A stretch of 64,000 nucleotides of DNA from positions 62,001 to 126,000 of the forward strand of contig JBATEX010000190.1 in the NCBI GenBank assembly GCA_049664225.1, given 5' to 3'. A program made the translations under genes and the position numbers. Source of the DNA: JAUVRX01 sp049664225 (GTDB lineage: Bacteria; Acidobacteriota; Thermoanaerobaculia; Multivoradales; JAHEKO01). This document shows positions 25,537-34,001 of this stretch, piece after piece. The notes under the pieces were generated by a model that ran no database searches, was not told where the DNA came from, and saw only the letters and a list, made by a program, of their open reading frames with translations. Each line of letters opens with the position of its first letter. The stretch's first letter is position 1.

Positions 25537-26292
25537 TCAGCCCGCCAAGACGCTGCCGCCATTGACGTTCAGCACTTCGCCCGTGATGTGCCGCGCCAAT
25601 GGGGACGCAAGAAAGATGACCGGCCCAGCGATATCCTCGGGTGTGGCCACCCGCCGCAAGGGAATCGTCTCTTCGATGGCCTCCCGCCCTCCTTCAGCGA
25701 AGGCCTCGTCGCAAAGCTCTGTATCCACCCAACCTGGCGCAACGGCGTTGACGCGAATCCGCGGCGCCAGCTCGGAGCTCCACGATTTCGTGGCCGAGAT
25801 CATGGCACCCTTGCTTGCGGCATAGGGACTGTACAGGGCCTCACCTCTTTGCCCAGCGGTGGAGCTGATATTGACGATGTTTCCATCGCTCGACTGTTCC
25901 AGAAAGGGGATCGAGCTCGATGCACAAAGGAAGACAGCTCGCTCATTGATCGCCCAGGTCTCTTCGAGAAGTCTCGGATTCAACTCCTTGAGAGGATTCT
26001 CGATCCAGATCCCGGCATTGTTGACCAGACAGTCGAGTCGCCCCCATGTCGATGCCACAGATTTGAAGAGTGCTTCCACACCTTCGGGCTCGGCCAGGTC
26101 GGCCGCAACCTTGAAATGGGGTTGACTCGACAAGCTCCGTAACCTGTCCAAGACAGATGTCGCTGCATCCTCTCGAGCCCGATAGTGGATACACACGGCA
26201 GCACCCGACTCGGCGAAGAATCGGCTACAGGCCGCGCCGATGCCCCTGTTGCCGCCGGTCACCAGCACCCTGAGCCCATCGAGGTCGATCAC
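25537..26292 (-). CDS. Short-chain dehydrogenase/reductase (FabG-like)
   Basis: 251-residue classical SDR. The NAD(P) motif TGGNRGIG is at residues 12-19, NNAG near 91, the catalytic Ser in NISSTAG, and YAASK near 154-158. The C-terminal RVNAVAPGWVDTE and GEVLNVNGG match 3-oxoacyl-ACP/3-hydroxyacyl-CoA reductases. GTG 26292 overlaps the thiolase stop (GTGA). Beside a thiolase it is likely a 3-hydroxyacyl-CoA or acetoacetyl-CoA reductase, but the substrate is an inference. Confidence 0.88.
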   Translation of the reverse strand: MIDLDGLRVLVTGGNRGIGAACSRFFAESGAAVCIHYRAREDAATSVLDRLRSLSSQPHFKVAADLAEPEGVEALFKSVASTWGRLDCLVNNAGIWIENPLKELNPRLLEETWAINERAVFLCASSSIPFLEQSSDGNIVNISSTAGQRGEALYSPYAASKGAMISATKSWSSELAPRIRVNAVAPGWVDTELCDEAFAEGGREAIEETIPLRRVATPEDIAGPVIFLASPLARHITGEVLNVNGGSVLAG

Positions 26293-27476
26293 GCGAATGC
26301 CTCGACGACCATGGCAATCCCCTGCCCTCCACCGATACAGGCCGAAGCAACTCCCTTGCCTCCACCGCGACGTTGCAGCTCCTTCAGCAGAGTCAGAACT
26401 AGGCGGGTTCCTGTTGCACCCAGCGGATGACCCAGCGCAATGGCCCCGCCGTTGACGTTCAGCTTGCTCGTGTCCAGGTCCATCTCGCGCACAACCGCCA
26501 GAATCTGCCCGGCGAACGCCTCATTGATCTCGAAGAGGGCCAGGTCGTCGATCGACAGCCCAGCACGATCGAGAGCTAGTCTGACCGCGGGAGCTGGACC
26601 GATGCCCATCCGAGAGGGCTCCACACCCACTGTCGCCCAGGAGAGAATCCGCCCGAGGGGCCTCCCAGCTCGGCCCTTAACGCCCTCGTCGGTGGTCAGG
26701 ACCATCATCGCTGCCCCGTCCACAATGCCCGATGCATTCCCAGCTGTTACCAAGCTGTCTTCACCAAAGACCGGCCGCAGGCTGGAGAGCTCTTCCAGGG
26801 TGGTGTCCGTGCGCATATGCTCGTCACGTTCTACCATCCTCTTCCGCTTCCCTCTTCCGACCTCGACCGGCACGACTTCCTCGGCCAGTCGACCGCTGTC
26901 CCAGGCGGCGGCGGCACGCTGCTGACTTTGTAGCGCGAACTCGTCCTGCTCCTGCCGGCTGATCTGATAGTCGTTCGCCAGATTGTTGCTGGTCTGGGCC
27001 ATGAAGCAACCGCAATAGGGGTCGTAGAGCGAGATCATGAGCAGGTCTTCGAGCTTGCCCTGGCCGAGGCGGAAGCCCTGCCTAGCTCCCCAGATGCAGT
27101 GCGGAGCCTGGGACATGCTCTCCATGCCGCCGACCAAGCACGTCGATGCCTCGCCCAGTAGGATGGAGTGGGCCCCGGAGATGATCGACTGGATCCCTGA
27201 ACCGCAGAGACGGTTCACCGTCAGAGCCGGACTCGACTTGGGTATGTTCGCCTTGAGAGCCACATGGCGGGCCCCGTAGATGGCATCTGGCGACGTCTGC
27301 AGGGCGTTGCCGACGAAAGTGTGGTCGATCACATCAGGGTCGATCGACGCTCGCTCCAGCACGCCCTTGGCAGCCAATGCACCGAGTTCCAGGGCCGATA
27401 ACTCGGCAAATGACTGACAGAATTCTGCCATCGGGGTTCGAACGCCGTCCAGAAGTACCAGGTCTCGGATCTCCAT
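26289..27476 (-). CDS. Thiolase (acetyl-CoA C-acetyltransferase family)
   Basis: 395 residues. Catalytic Cys in NRLCGSG, near residue 91; His in GGAIALGHPLGATG; second Cys in ACIGGGQGIA at the C-terminus. Such enzymes condense two acetyl-CoA or cleave 3-ketoacyl-CoA. ATG 27476 has GGAGGAG 8 bases upstream, strong for this region. It is followed by a reductase gene with overlap, so a ketoacyl-CoA to hydroxyacyl-CoA pair is plausible. Confidence 0.93.
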   Translation of the reverse strand: MEIRDLVLLDGVRTPMAEFCQSFAELSALELGALAAKGVLERASIDPDVIDHTFVGNALQTSPDAIYGARHVALKANIPKSSPALTVNRLCGSGIQSIISGAHSILLGEASTCLVGGMESMSQAPHCIWGARQGFRLGQGKLEDLLMISLYDPYCGCFMAQTSNNLANDYQISRQEQDEFALQSQQRAAAAWDSGRLAEEVVPVEVGRGKRKRMVERDEHMRTDTTLEELSSLRPVFGEDSLVTAGNASGIVDGAAMMVLTTDEGVKGRAGRPLGRILSWATVGVEPSRMGIGPAPAVRLALDRAGLSIDDLALFEINEAFAGQILAVVREMDLDTSKLNVNGGAIALGHPLGATGTRLVLTLLKELQRRGGGKGVASACIGGGQGIAMVVEAFA

Positions 27477-27491
27477 ATCGCAATCTCCTCC

Positions 27492-28655
27492 TCAAGATCG
27501 ATGGCCAGCGCCCCGCTGCTCGAAGTAGTTGGCCGGGTGCCCGGTCTGGAAGATCAGGACTCGCTCACCTGCCCGGACGAGTCCCTCTTCACGCAGCTTC
27601 TCAAAACCGGCCACGGCTGCCGCGCCTTCGGGGCCCAGCCAGCGCCCCTCCTGCCGCGCGTACCGCGCTCGGATCTCCTCGAGTTGGTCCTCGGCCACGC
27701 TCACAGCACTACCGTTGGTGCTCCGAAGGGCCTCCAGAATCAGTGAATCAGCCAGTGATCTGGGGACTCGAAGCCCCCACACTCGCGTGTCAGGTTCCTG
27801 CCAGGCTTCTGCTCGCTTCCCACCCGCATGAAAGGCCCGCACGAGCGGCGCACAGCCCTCCATCTGAACCGCAACGAGTCGGGGTAGCCGCTCATCCAGG
27901 AGACCCAGAACCTGCAACTCCTGAAAGGCCTTGTACATGGCGACAATTCCAGTCCCACCTCCGGTTGGATAGAAGATCCAATCGGGCGGGTGCCAGTCGA
28001 ATTGCTCGACCAGCTCCAGACCCATGGTCTTCTTTCCTTCGACCCTATACGGCTCTCGAAAGGTCGAAAGATCCCAGAAGCCGTCATCGAAAGCGGCGAG
28101 GGCGGAGGCGGAATCGACGAGGGTCGCTCCGCCCCGTAGAACCTCGGCACCATAGGATCGACAGCGATCGACGATGACGCTTGGTGTATCGCTCGGCAAG
28201 GCAACCCTGCAGGGCAGGCCTCCGGCAGCGGCATAGGCAGCAGTCGCAAGAGCGGCGTTTCCTGCACTGGGCAGCTGAACACCAGGCGCACCCAGCTCCT
28301 TGGCCCGATTCACCGCCAGCGACAGTCCCCGATCCTTGAAGGAGCCGGTCGGGTTGCCCGCTTCCTCCTTGAACCACACTTCCATGTCGTAAGGCATGTT
28401 TCGAACCCGAACCAGGGGCGTTCCACCTTCACCGAGATCGATTCGCTCTGCGAAGTTCTCCATCGGGAGCAGCTCCTCGTATCGCCAGAGGCTCCAGGCC
28501 CTTGCCGTCAACCGACTCTTCAGAACCGACCCCTTGTTCTCGTCGAGATCGTAGGCAACCAGCCACGGGAGCTCATCTCCCGTCGTCGGCGGCTGTTGAC
28601 GCAGGCTCAGGCGGCGCCCACTCTTCGATGAAACCAACTCCCTCGCCCAGCTCAC
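27492..28655 (-). CDS. Threonine synthase-like PLP enzyme
   Basis: Fold-type II PLP enzyme, about 387 residues. The PLP lysine is in NPTGSFKDRG and the phosphate-binding loop is PTGGGTG. LWRYEELLP and LGEGGTPLVRV match threonine synthase. The N-terminal zinc-ribbon cysteines common in this family (CxxCG) are missing: the region reads VSSKSGRRLSL. GTG 28655, with GGAG 10 bases upstream, is the likeliest start; the open frame continues to 28787 inside the upstream glycosyltransferase. A related PLP lyase such as cysteate synthase is an alternative. Confidence 0.8.
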   Translation of the reverse strand: MSWARELVSSKSGRRLSLRQQPPTTGDELPWLVAYDLDENKGSVLKSRLTARAWSLWRYEELLPMENFAERIDLGEGGTPLVRVRNMPYDMEVWFKEEAGNPTGSFKDRGLSLAVNRAKELGAPGVQLPSAGNAALATAAYAAAGGLPCRVALPSDTPSVIVDRCRSYGAEVLRGGATLVDSASALAAFDDGFWDLSTFREPYRVEGKKTMGLELVEQFDWHPPDWIFYPTGGGTGIVAMYKAFQELQVLGLLDERLPRLVAVQMEGCAPLVRAFHAGGKRAEAWQEPDTRVWGLRVPRSLADSLILEALRSTNGSAVSVAEDQLEEIRARYARQEGRWLGPEGAAAVAGFEKLREEGLVRAGERVLIFQTGHPANYFEQRGAGHRS

Positions 28656-28686
28656 CGATCTGTCACTCCATGTCTCAATGAAGAAA

Positions 28687-29943
28687 TCACCGCGTTTCAG
28701 GGGCCACCGAGCCCTCGAATCTGATGCCTTCGGAATCTCGTTCCAGGGCCGCTTCGTAGGCCCGCCGGTAACGTCTCGCCACTGCATTCCAAGTAAGCTC
28801 TTGCGTAGCCTTCAGGCGGGCCGCAGCTCCCATTCGAGCTCTCTCCGCGGGTGACTCGAGAAGGCGTCGCAATGCCCCGGACAGCTGTTCAGGATCCTGT
28901 TCCTCCACCAGCAGACCCTCTTCACCATCGGACACCGCCAGGGGAATTCCCGAGATTCCAGAGGCGACTATCGGTAAGCCACTGGCCATGCCCTCCAGGA
29001 TGACGTTGGGCAGGCCATCCACGTTCCCCTTGCTGTCATGCACAGCGGGAAGCACGAACAGCTCGGCTGCGCGGTAGAGATCGGGAAGAGTGTCTCTCAG
29101 GACTACATCGGGAAAGTGCACACGACCAGAAAAACCCGCTGTGCTCTGCCGAAACTCCTCGAGGCGGTCACCACCGCCTGCGAGAACGAGATGAAAATCA
29201 GGGAATCGTGCGAAAAGATCGGCAAGCAACGGAATCAGAACTTGAAACCCCTTCTTCGTGACCATCCGACCGACACCCAGGGCGACGACCGCCTCTGGGG
29301 GCAGACCCAGTTTCTGGCGCCAGATTTGACGCCTCTCTGAATCGGGCCTGAACAGTTCCACATCGACCCCGTACGGGATCACTTCGGATCTCGAGCGCTC
29401 GAATCCCAATCGGCAGACGCGGTCCACCAGCTCTGGCGAGCAACCTGTCAGCAGGCTCGACCGATTCAGCGCCATCTTGACCCAGGGACGGAAGAGAGAC
29501 TTCTCCGCCATGAAGACGTCGCTGCCGTGCAACCCCACTGCCAGCGGTACCTCGACTCTTGCCAGGCCCGCGACAACGCCATTGGGCACAACCCAGTGAG
29601 CGTGAACCAGGTCATACGCTCCAGTGATGATCTCTCGCAGGAGCGCCGACCGAGCCGCCCATGCATAGAGCGGAGCTACGGCGCCGGCGATGGCTCTCAC
29701 CGTCTCGTCAGAGCTGAGGCTGCGGCTGTAGCCCAGAACTTCCAGTCGCTCTGGGGCGTAGCGAAAGCTCCGAACCTCCACCCCGTCATCGTTCCAGGAG
29801 GCCTCGACGCCCTGGGCATGAGGTGTGAGGACGGTCACGCGGTCTCCTCCCAGGACCAGTGCTTTCGCCAGATCCCGGATGAAGGGTCCTGCAGTATCGC
29901 CTTCGAAGCGAGGGTAGGTCTGGGTCAGGAAGAGAAGATTCAG
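28687..29943 (-). CDS. Glycosyltransferase family 4 with CTG start codon
   Basis: GT-B glycosyltransferase of about 418 residues. The C-terminal half has VALGVGRMVTKKGF and the nucleotide-sugar motif GLPNVILEGMASGLPIVAS. The first ATG/GTG-type start (GTG 29838) would cut off part of the N-terminal Rossmann fold. In frame upstream lies NLLFLTQTYPRFEGDTAGPF, the usual GT4 N-terminus. The only available start codon after the in-frame TAG is CTG at 29943, with GGGAAGG 6 bases upstream. The TAG is also the stop of the preceding GT2 gene. Probably acts in surface polysaccharide synthesis. Confidence 0.85.
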   Translation of the reverse strand: MNLLFLTQTYPRFEGDTAGPFIRDLAKALVLGGDRVTVLTPHAQGVEASWNDDGVEVRSFRYAPERLEVLGYSRSLSSDETVRAIAGAVAPLYAWAARSALLREIITGAYDLVHAHWVVPNGVVAGLARVEVPLAVGLHGSDVFMAEKSLFRPWVKMALNRSSLLTGCSPELVDRVCRLGFERSRSEVIPYGVDVELFRPDSERRQIWRQKLGLPPEAVVALGVGRMVTKKGFQVLIPLLADLFARFPDFHLVLAGGGDRLEEFRQSTAGFSGRVHFPDVVLRDTLPDLYRAAELFVLPAVHDSKGNVDGLPNVILEGMASGLPIVASGISGIPLAVSDGEEGLLVEEQDPEQLSGALRRLLESPAERARMGAAARLKATQELTWNAVARRYRRAYEAALERDSEGIRFEGSVAPETR

Positions 29944-29955
29944 TGCAGACCTTCC

Positions 29956-30942
29956 CTACTCCACTCGCTCCCTGACCGAATAGGTGTCGGTGCGATTGAA
30001 GTTCTTGAACGTGATCATCTCACCGATCAGGCCGGTCGTAAGAACCTGGATGCCAAGCAGCATGAGCAGGATCCCCAGCAGCAGGAGCGGGCGATTCGAC
30101 AGAGTCTGCCCCGAGAGCCAAAGAACTGCCAGGTAGACGTTGATGCCGAAACCTACAATTAGCGAGCTCAGACCGATCATGCCGAACAGATGTAGCGGCC
30201 GACGGGTGTATTTCGTAATGAACAGCACTGTGATCAGATCCAGAAGGCCTTTGTAGTAACGATCCCACCCGTATTTGCTGGTTCCGTGCTCTCTGGGATG
30301 ATGCACGACCGACAGCTCCCCCAGTTTGAAGCCACGGCGACTGGCCAGGACTGGAATGTAGCGATGCAGCTCACCGTAGAGAGCGATTTCGTCCAGGACT
30401 TCCCGTCGATAGGCCTTGAATCCGCAATTGAAGTCGTGAAGGTCCACACTCGCGAGCTTTCTGGTCACCCAGTTGAACAGCCAAGAGGGGTATCGTTTGG
30501 ACGCCGGATCCTGACGCTGCTGCTTCCACCCGGAGACCAGATCCAAATCCTCGCTCTCCAATTTCTCTAGGAAATGGGGAATCTCATCCGGGTCGTCCTG
30601 AAGGTCACCGTCCATCGTGATCAGGATCTCCCCGTGCGAGTGGTCGAAGCCGGCGCACAATGCCGCGGCTTTGCCGAAATTGCGTCTCAGGCTGACCAGC
30701 TTGACCCGAATGTCGATTTCGTGAGCCTCTTTGACCCGCTGCCGCGTCTCGTCGGAGGACCCGTCATCCACGAAGAGAATCTCGAACCGACGCCCGATTC
30801 GATCCAGAACCTCTGCGACGCGCTTCGACAGCTCCACTACCGATCCGGCCTCGTTGAGGACAGGTACGATAACGCTCACCTCGGGCACATAGCCCGCTGA
30901 ATCTGCGACCTCCACCGAGGCCGGAAGCGACTCTACCGTCAT
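29956..30942 (-). CDS. Membrane-anchored glycosyltransferase family 2 (polyprenyl-phosphate sugar transferase type)
   Basis: 328 residues. GT-A domain with VSVIVPVLNEAGSV near residue 22, FVDDGSSDET and the DXD region TMDGDLQDDP; then two C-terminal transmembrane helices (about 237-262 and 276-305). This arrangement matches dolichol/undecaprenyl-phosphate mannosyl- or glucosyltransferases (DPM1/GtrB-like), which load a sugar onto a lipid carrier on the cytoplasmic face. No ribosome site precedes ATG 30942; a -10 box lies 8 bases upstream. Confidence 0.92.
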   Translation of the reverse strand: MTVESLPASVEVADSAGYVPEVSVIVPVLNEAGSVVELSKRVAEVLDRIGRRFEILFVDDGSSDETRQRVKEAHEIDIRVKLVSLRRNFGKAAALCAGFDHSHGEILITMDGDLQDDPDEIPHFLEKLESEDLDLVSGWKQQRQDPASKRYPSWLFNWVTRKLASVDLHDFNCGFKAYRREVLDEIALYGELHRYIPVLASRRGFKLGELSVVHHPREHGTSKYGWDRYYKGLLDLITVLFITKYTRRPLHLFGMIGLSSLIVGFGINVYLAVLWLSGQTLSNRPLLLLGILLMLLGIQVLTTGLIGEMITFKNFNRTDTYSVRERVE

Positions 30943-30950
30943 GGCTGGCT

Positions 30951-30959
30951 ATTGTAGCA
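30951..30959 (-). promoter_or_regulatory. Extended -10 immediately upstream of the GT2 start (possible leaderless mRNA)
   Basis: Minus strand TGCTACAAT (TG-N-TACAAT) ends 8 bases before ATG 30942, so transcription would begin at or within a base or two of the start codon. No Shine-Dalgarno sequence is present. Confidence 0.5.
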
Positions 30960-31007
30960 ATGGCCCGTCCGCTTGGTGACTTCCGAGGAGCTCTCGCTAC
31001 GGGGACT

Positions 31008-31709
31008 TCATCCGACTGAGGCTTCCGCGAGTCGGTCGCGGACTGCCTGCATATCCTCCCAGGTGGGTCGCTTGAACGAAGAATTGCGCAGCAGTGCCGC
31101 CGGATGGTAGGTCACCCGTGCCTCGACCTCTCGCACACGGTGCCATTGATTTCTCATCCTTCCCAGTGTCAGGTCGTTGCCCAACAGTGTCTGTGCCGCA
31201 ACCCGACCGAGGAGGACAATGATCTTCGGCTCGATCAGATCGATCTGCTGTTCGAGATATCGCCGACATGCCGCCACCTCCTCGGACTGTGGATCCCTGT
31301 TACCCGGGGGCCGACACTTGACGATGTTGGCGATATAGACCTGCTCGCGCTCCAAGCCAATTGCCTGGATGATCTTGGTCAGCAGCTCCCCAGCCCGACC
31401 GACGAACGGTACCCCCTGGCGATCTTCCTCAGCTCCGGGTCCTTCCCCGATGAACATCAAATCGGCGTCCGGGTCTCCGCTGCCGAACACCACTTTTTGG
31501 CGTCCGCGGCTCAGATCGCAAAGCGTGCAGTCTCGGGACTCCATCTCGAGCTCTGCCAGGCAGCCCAGGCGCTCTTCAGGGCTCTTCGAAGTCACAGACC
31601 CAGCCGCTTCTGGATGCGCCCTAGAGCTGCTCTCTGCGGGGCCTCGTGCTCGGGGCAGGTAGAGATCCTCGAATCCGATCTCCTGGAGATATTCCAGAAG
31701 CTCATCCAC
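31008..31709 (-). CDS. Family 4 uracil-DNA glycosylase
   Basis: Removes uracil from DNA. 233 residues. Four iron-sulphur cysteines are visible: Cys61 and Cys64 (CTLC), Cys132 (KCRPP) and Cys148 (AACRR). Motif A is GEGPGAEED at 88-96 and the C-terminal catalytic region includes YHPAALLRN. The N-terminal 45 residues are a variable extension. GTG 31709 overlaps the coaBC stop by 8 bases, so the two are co-translated. Confidence 0.93.
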   Translation of the reverse strand: MDELLEYLQEIGFEDLYLPRARGPAESSSRAHPEAAGSVTSKSPEERLGCLAELEMESRDCTLCDLSRGRQKVVFGSGDPDADLMFIGEGPGAEEDRQGVPFVGRAGELLTKIIQAIGLEREQVYIANIVKCRPPGNRDPQSEEVAACRRYLEQQIDLIEPKIIVLLGRVAAQTLLGNDLTLGRMRNQWHRVREVEARVTYHPAALLRNSSFKRPTWEDMQAVRDRLAEASVG

Positions 31710-32928
31710 CGGTCGTTGCCGTCCTTGATTCGACTCCCTCCAGCTCTTGCTCTACCAGGTCGAGAAGCTGACCCGCAATCAGCCGCTTGGCTTGCCGGGG
31801 AATCGTGATCGGTGGCTTGTTGCGACGGAAGACTGTGACCTCGTTGTTCTCGGATCCGAAGCCGATATCGCTCCTTGAGACGTCGTTGGCGACGATCCAG
31901 TGAGCCTGCTTGTCCTCCAGCTTTCGCGCGGCTTCGCTTTCGAGCTTCTCGGTCTCCGCGGCGAAGCCGACTCGCAGGGCATTCGGCGCAATCTCGCCGA
32001 GCCGGCTCAGGATATCCTCGGTCTCCTCGAGCGTCAGCTCTGGCGGCCCGGATCCCTTCTTCAGCTTGGTTTCGGAGCTCGATCGAGGCCTGAAGTCCGC
32101 TACGGCTGCAGCCATGATCACGACCCCCACGTCGGGAGCCAATCGTTCGACGGTCTCGGCCATCTCCGAGGCGGTAGTCACGTCGAATCGCTCGACGCCT
32201 TTCGGGGTCGGAAGGCAGACCGGACCGGACACCAACAGGGTTCTCGCCCCGCGGCTCGCGGCCTCTGCCGCCAGCATGAAGCCCATCTTGCCGCTCGACC
32301 GGTTGGAGAGGAATCGAACCGGGTCGAGCGGCTCGTGAGTCGGACCCGCCGTGATGAGCACCGTCCTGCCCCGTAGCTCGCCCGTCTTGCGCGTCGCTTC
32401 GATCGCGAAGACGATCTCGTCGGGTTCGACCATTCGCCCCATTCCCGTCTCCCCGGTGGCCAGCGGACCGACCACCGGCCCGACGAGAGTCACACCGCGC
32501 CCCTGAAGCGTGGAGACATGGGCCTGAACAGCCTCCTTCTCCCACATCTCGCTCGTCATGGCGGGAGCCACGATGAGATTCCCGGTGAATGCCAGGTAGG
32601 TCGTGGCCAAGAAATCATCGGCCAGGCCCAGTGCCAGCCGAGCCAAGGTGTTACAGGTCGCCGGAGCCACGCACATCACGTCGGCCCACCGCGCCGCGCT
32701 GATGTGCAGCTCCTCGCCGGAATTGTTGGCTTGGAGGTACTCTTCTCGGTAGACCGGGTGCTCGGTCAGGACTTCGAGAGTCAGGGGGGTCACGAAGGCA
32801 CCAGCGCTGCGAGTCATGGCGCATCGCACCGAATGCCCATTGCGCCGCAGACTGCGCACGATCTCGGGAGCCTTGAATGCGGCTATGCCTCCGCTGACTC
32901 CAAGAAGCACGTTCAGGGGCTCAGGCAT
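31702..32928 (-). CDS. coaBC: Bifunctional phosphopantothenoylcysteine decarboxylase / phosphopantothenate--cysteine ligase
   Basis: Catalyses two CoA steps. CoaC half (1-190): flavoprotein fold with GVSGGIAAFK, catalytic His in LHISAARWAD and the PAMTSEMW substrate clamp. CoaB half (about 190-400): ITAGPTHEPLDPVRFLSNRSSGKMG, MAAAVADFRP and a C-terminal nucleotide loop. In the CoaC flap the usual Cys of ACGxxGxGRM is replaced by Thr (ATGETGMGRM), as in some other bacteria. 408 residues. Preceded by rpoZ. Confidence 0.96.
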   Translation of the reverse strand: MPEPLNVLLGVSGGIAAFKAPEIVRSLRRNGHSVRCAMTRSAGAFVTPLTLEVLTEHPVYREEYLQANNSGEELHISAARWADVMCVAPATCNTLARLALGLADDFLATTYLAFTGNLIVAPAMTSEMWEKEAVQAHVSTLQGRGVTLVGPVVGPLATGETGMGRMVEPDEIVFAIEATRKTGELRGRTVLITAGPTHEPLDPVRFLSNRSSGKMGFMLAAEAASRGARTLLVSGPVCLPTPKGVERFDVTTASEMAETVERLAPDVGVVIMAAAVADFRPRSSSETKLKKGSGPPELTLEETEDILSRLGEIAPNALRVGFAAETEKLESEAARKLEDKQAHWIVANDVSRSDIGFGSENNEVTVFRRNKPPITIPRQAKRLIAGQLLDLVEQELEGVESRTATTGG

Positions 32929-33020
32929 GTCCCACCTTTCATCGAGGGCGGCCGCTGACTACCAGGGAACCACCGAGTGCATCGGATGGCAGGTACGTCG
33001 GACCGATTCAGACCACAGTG

Positions 33021-33266
33021 CTAGCCTGTCTCTTCAGCTGGCTCCGTCTCGACTGCTGCTTCCTCTTCTACCACCACAAGCTCGGGAGCCGGGCCGAAGT
33101 CCCACTCCACCAGATCATTGGCGATTTCATGCATCGCGATCCGGGTAGCCTTCTTGTCCGGTATCTCCAGTTTCGGTCGGGCGCCGCGCAGCATCTGCTC
33201 GGCGCGTTCAGCTGCCAGTAGCACAAAGCGAAATTTGCTATCGATTCTCTCGGGCATACGATCCAT
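33021..33266 (-). CDS. rpoZ: DNA-directed RNA polymerase omega subunit
   Basis: 81 residues with the omega core KFRFVLLAAERAEQML followed by KKATRIAMHEIANDLVEW, ending in an acidic Glu-rich tail. Aids polymerase assembly. ATG 33266 has AGGAG 10 bases upstream; the second ATG three codons later is too far from it. The gmk-rpoZ-coaBC order is widely conserved, which supports the call for such a short protein. Confidence 0.9.
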   Translation of the reverse strand: MDRMPERIDSKFRFVLLAAERAEQMLRGARPKLEIPDKKATRIAMHEIANDLVEWDFGPAPELVVVEEEAAVETEPAEETG

Positions 33267-33320
33267 ATTCAGAATTCTCCTCGAATATCACTGCTGAGCT
33301 GACGACGACGGGTATCCGGA

Positions 33321-33962
33321 CTACTCGCCCCGAGCGGCGGAGCGAAAACCCTGGAGGACAGTCTCGATTCGATCTTGCTGCTGGTCTCTCCGAAGCCGTT
33401 TTTCCAGGATGATCGCCGTCAGAGCCAGTACGGCGAGGTCCAGATCATCGTTGATGATAGCATAACCGAAAAGCTCATAACGCTCGATTTCGCAGAGAGA
33501 TAGGGCCAAGCGTTCGGAGATCTGGCTGGGGTCATCCTGTCCTCTTCGATGGAGTCGCTCCCGAAGGGCCTCGTAGCTGGGAGGTAGCACGAGAATTCCA
33601 TGAGATCGCGGCATCGTCTCGAGGATCTGCTGGGCACCCTGGACTTCGATGTCCAGGATTACGTCGATTCCCCTCTCGAGTCTCGGTAGGACTTCACGCG
33701 CTGAAGTCCCATAGTAGTTGTCGTTGTACTCGGCCCACTCGAGGAACTCGCGGTTGGATGCCATGGTTTCGAAGGTATCCCGGTCCACGAAGTAGTAGTG
33801 CTCACCATCCACCTCGTCGCGGCGAGGCTGGCGGGTCGTGTGGCTTATCGAGTGCCAGAGGCTCCCGTCCTTGGCGGCCTCGCCCTTCAGCACGCCGTCG
33901 ATGAGTGTGTCCTTTCCTGTGCCGGACGGCGCCGTCAACAGGAACAGCTCTCCTCTTCGCAT
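33321..33962 (-). CDS. gmk: Guanylate kinase
   Basis: Phosphorylates GMP to GDP. P-loop APSGTGKDT near residues 11-19 (Asp where Ser/Thr is usual before the last Thr), GMP-binding SHTTRQPRRDEVDGEHYYFV, and DIEVQGAQQI. 213 residues. It follows yicC by 39 bases, a standard pairing, and precedes rpoZ. Confidence 0.96.
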   Translation of the reverse strand: MRRGELFLLTAPSGTGKDTLIDGVLKGEAAKDGSLWHSISHTTRQPRRDEVDGEHYYFVDRDTFETMASNREFLEWAEYNDNYYGTSAREVLPRLERGIDVILDIEVQGAQQILETMPRSHGILVLPPSYEALRERLHRRGQDDPSQISERLALSLCEIERYELFGYAIINDDLDLAVLALTAIILEKRLRRDQQQDRIETVLQGFRSAARGE

Positions 33963-34001
33963 GACGGTTCCTAGGCTCTTTCGTTCCGTGGCACCGAGTT
34001 T

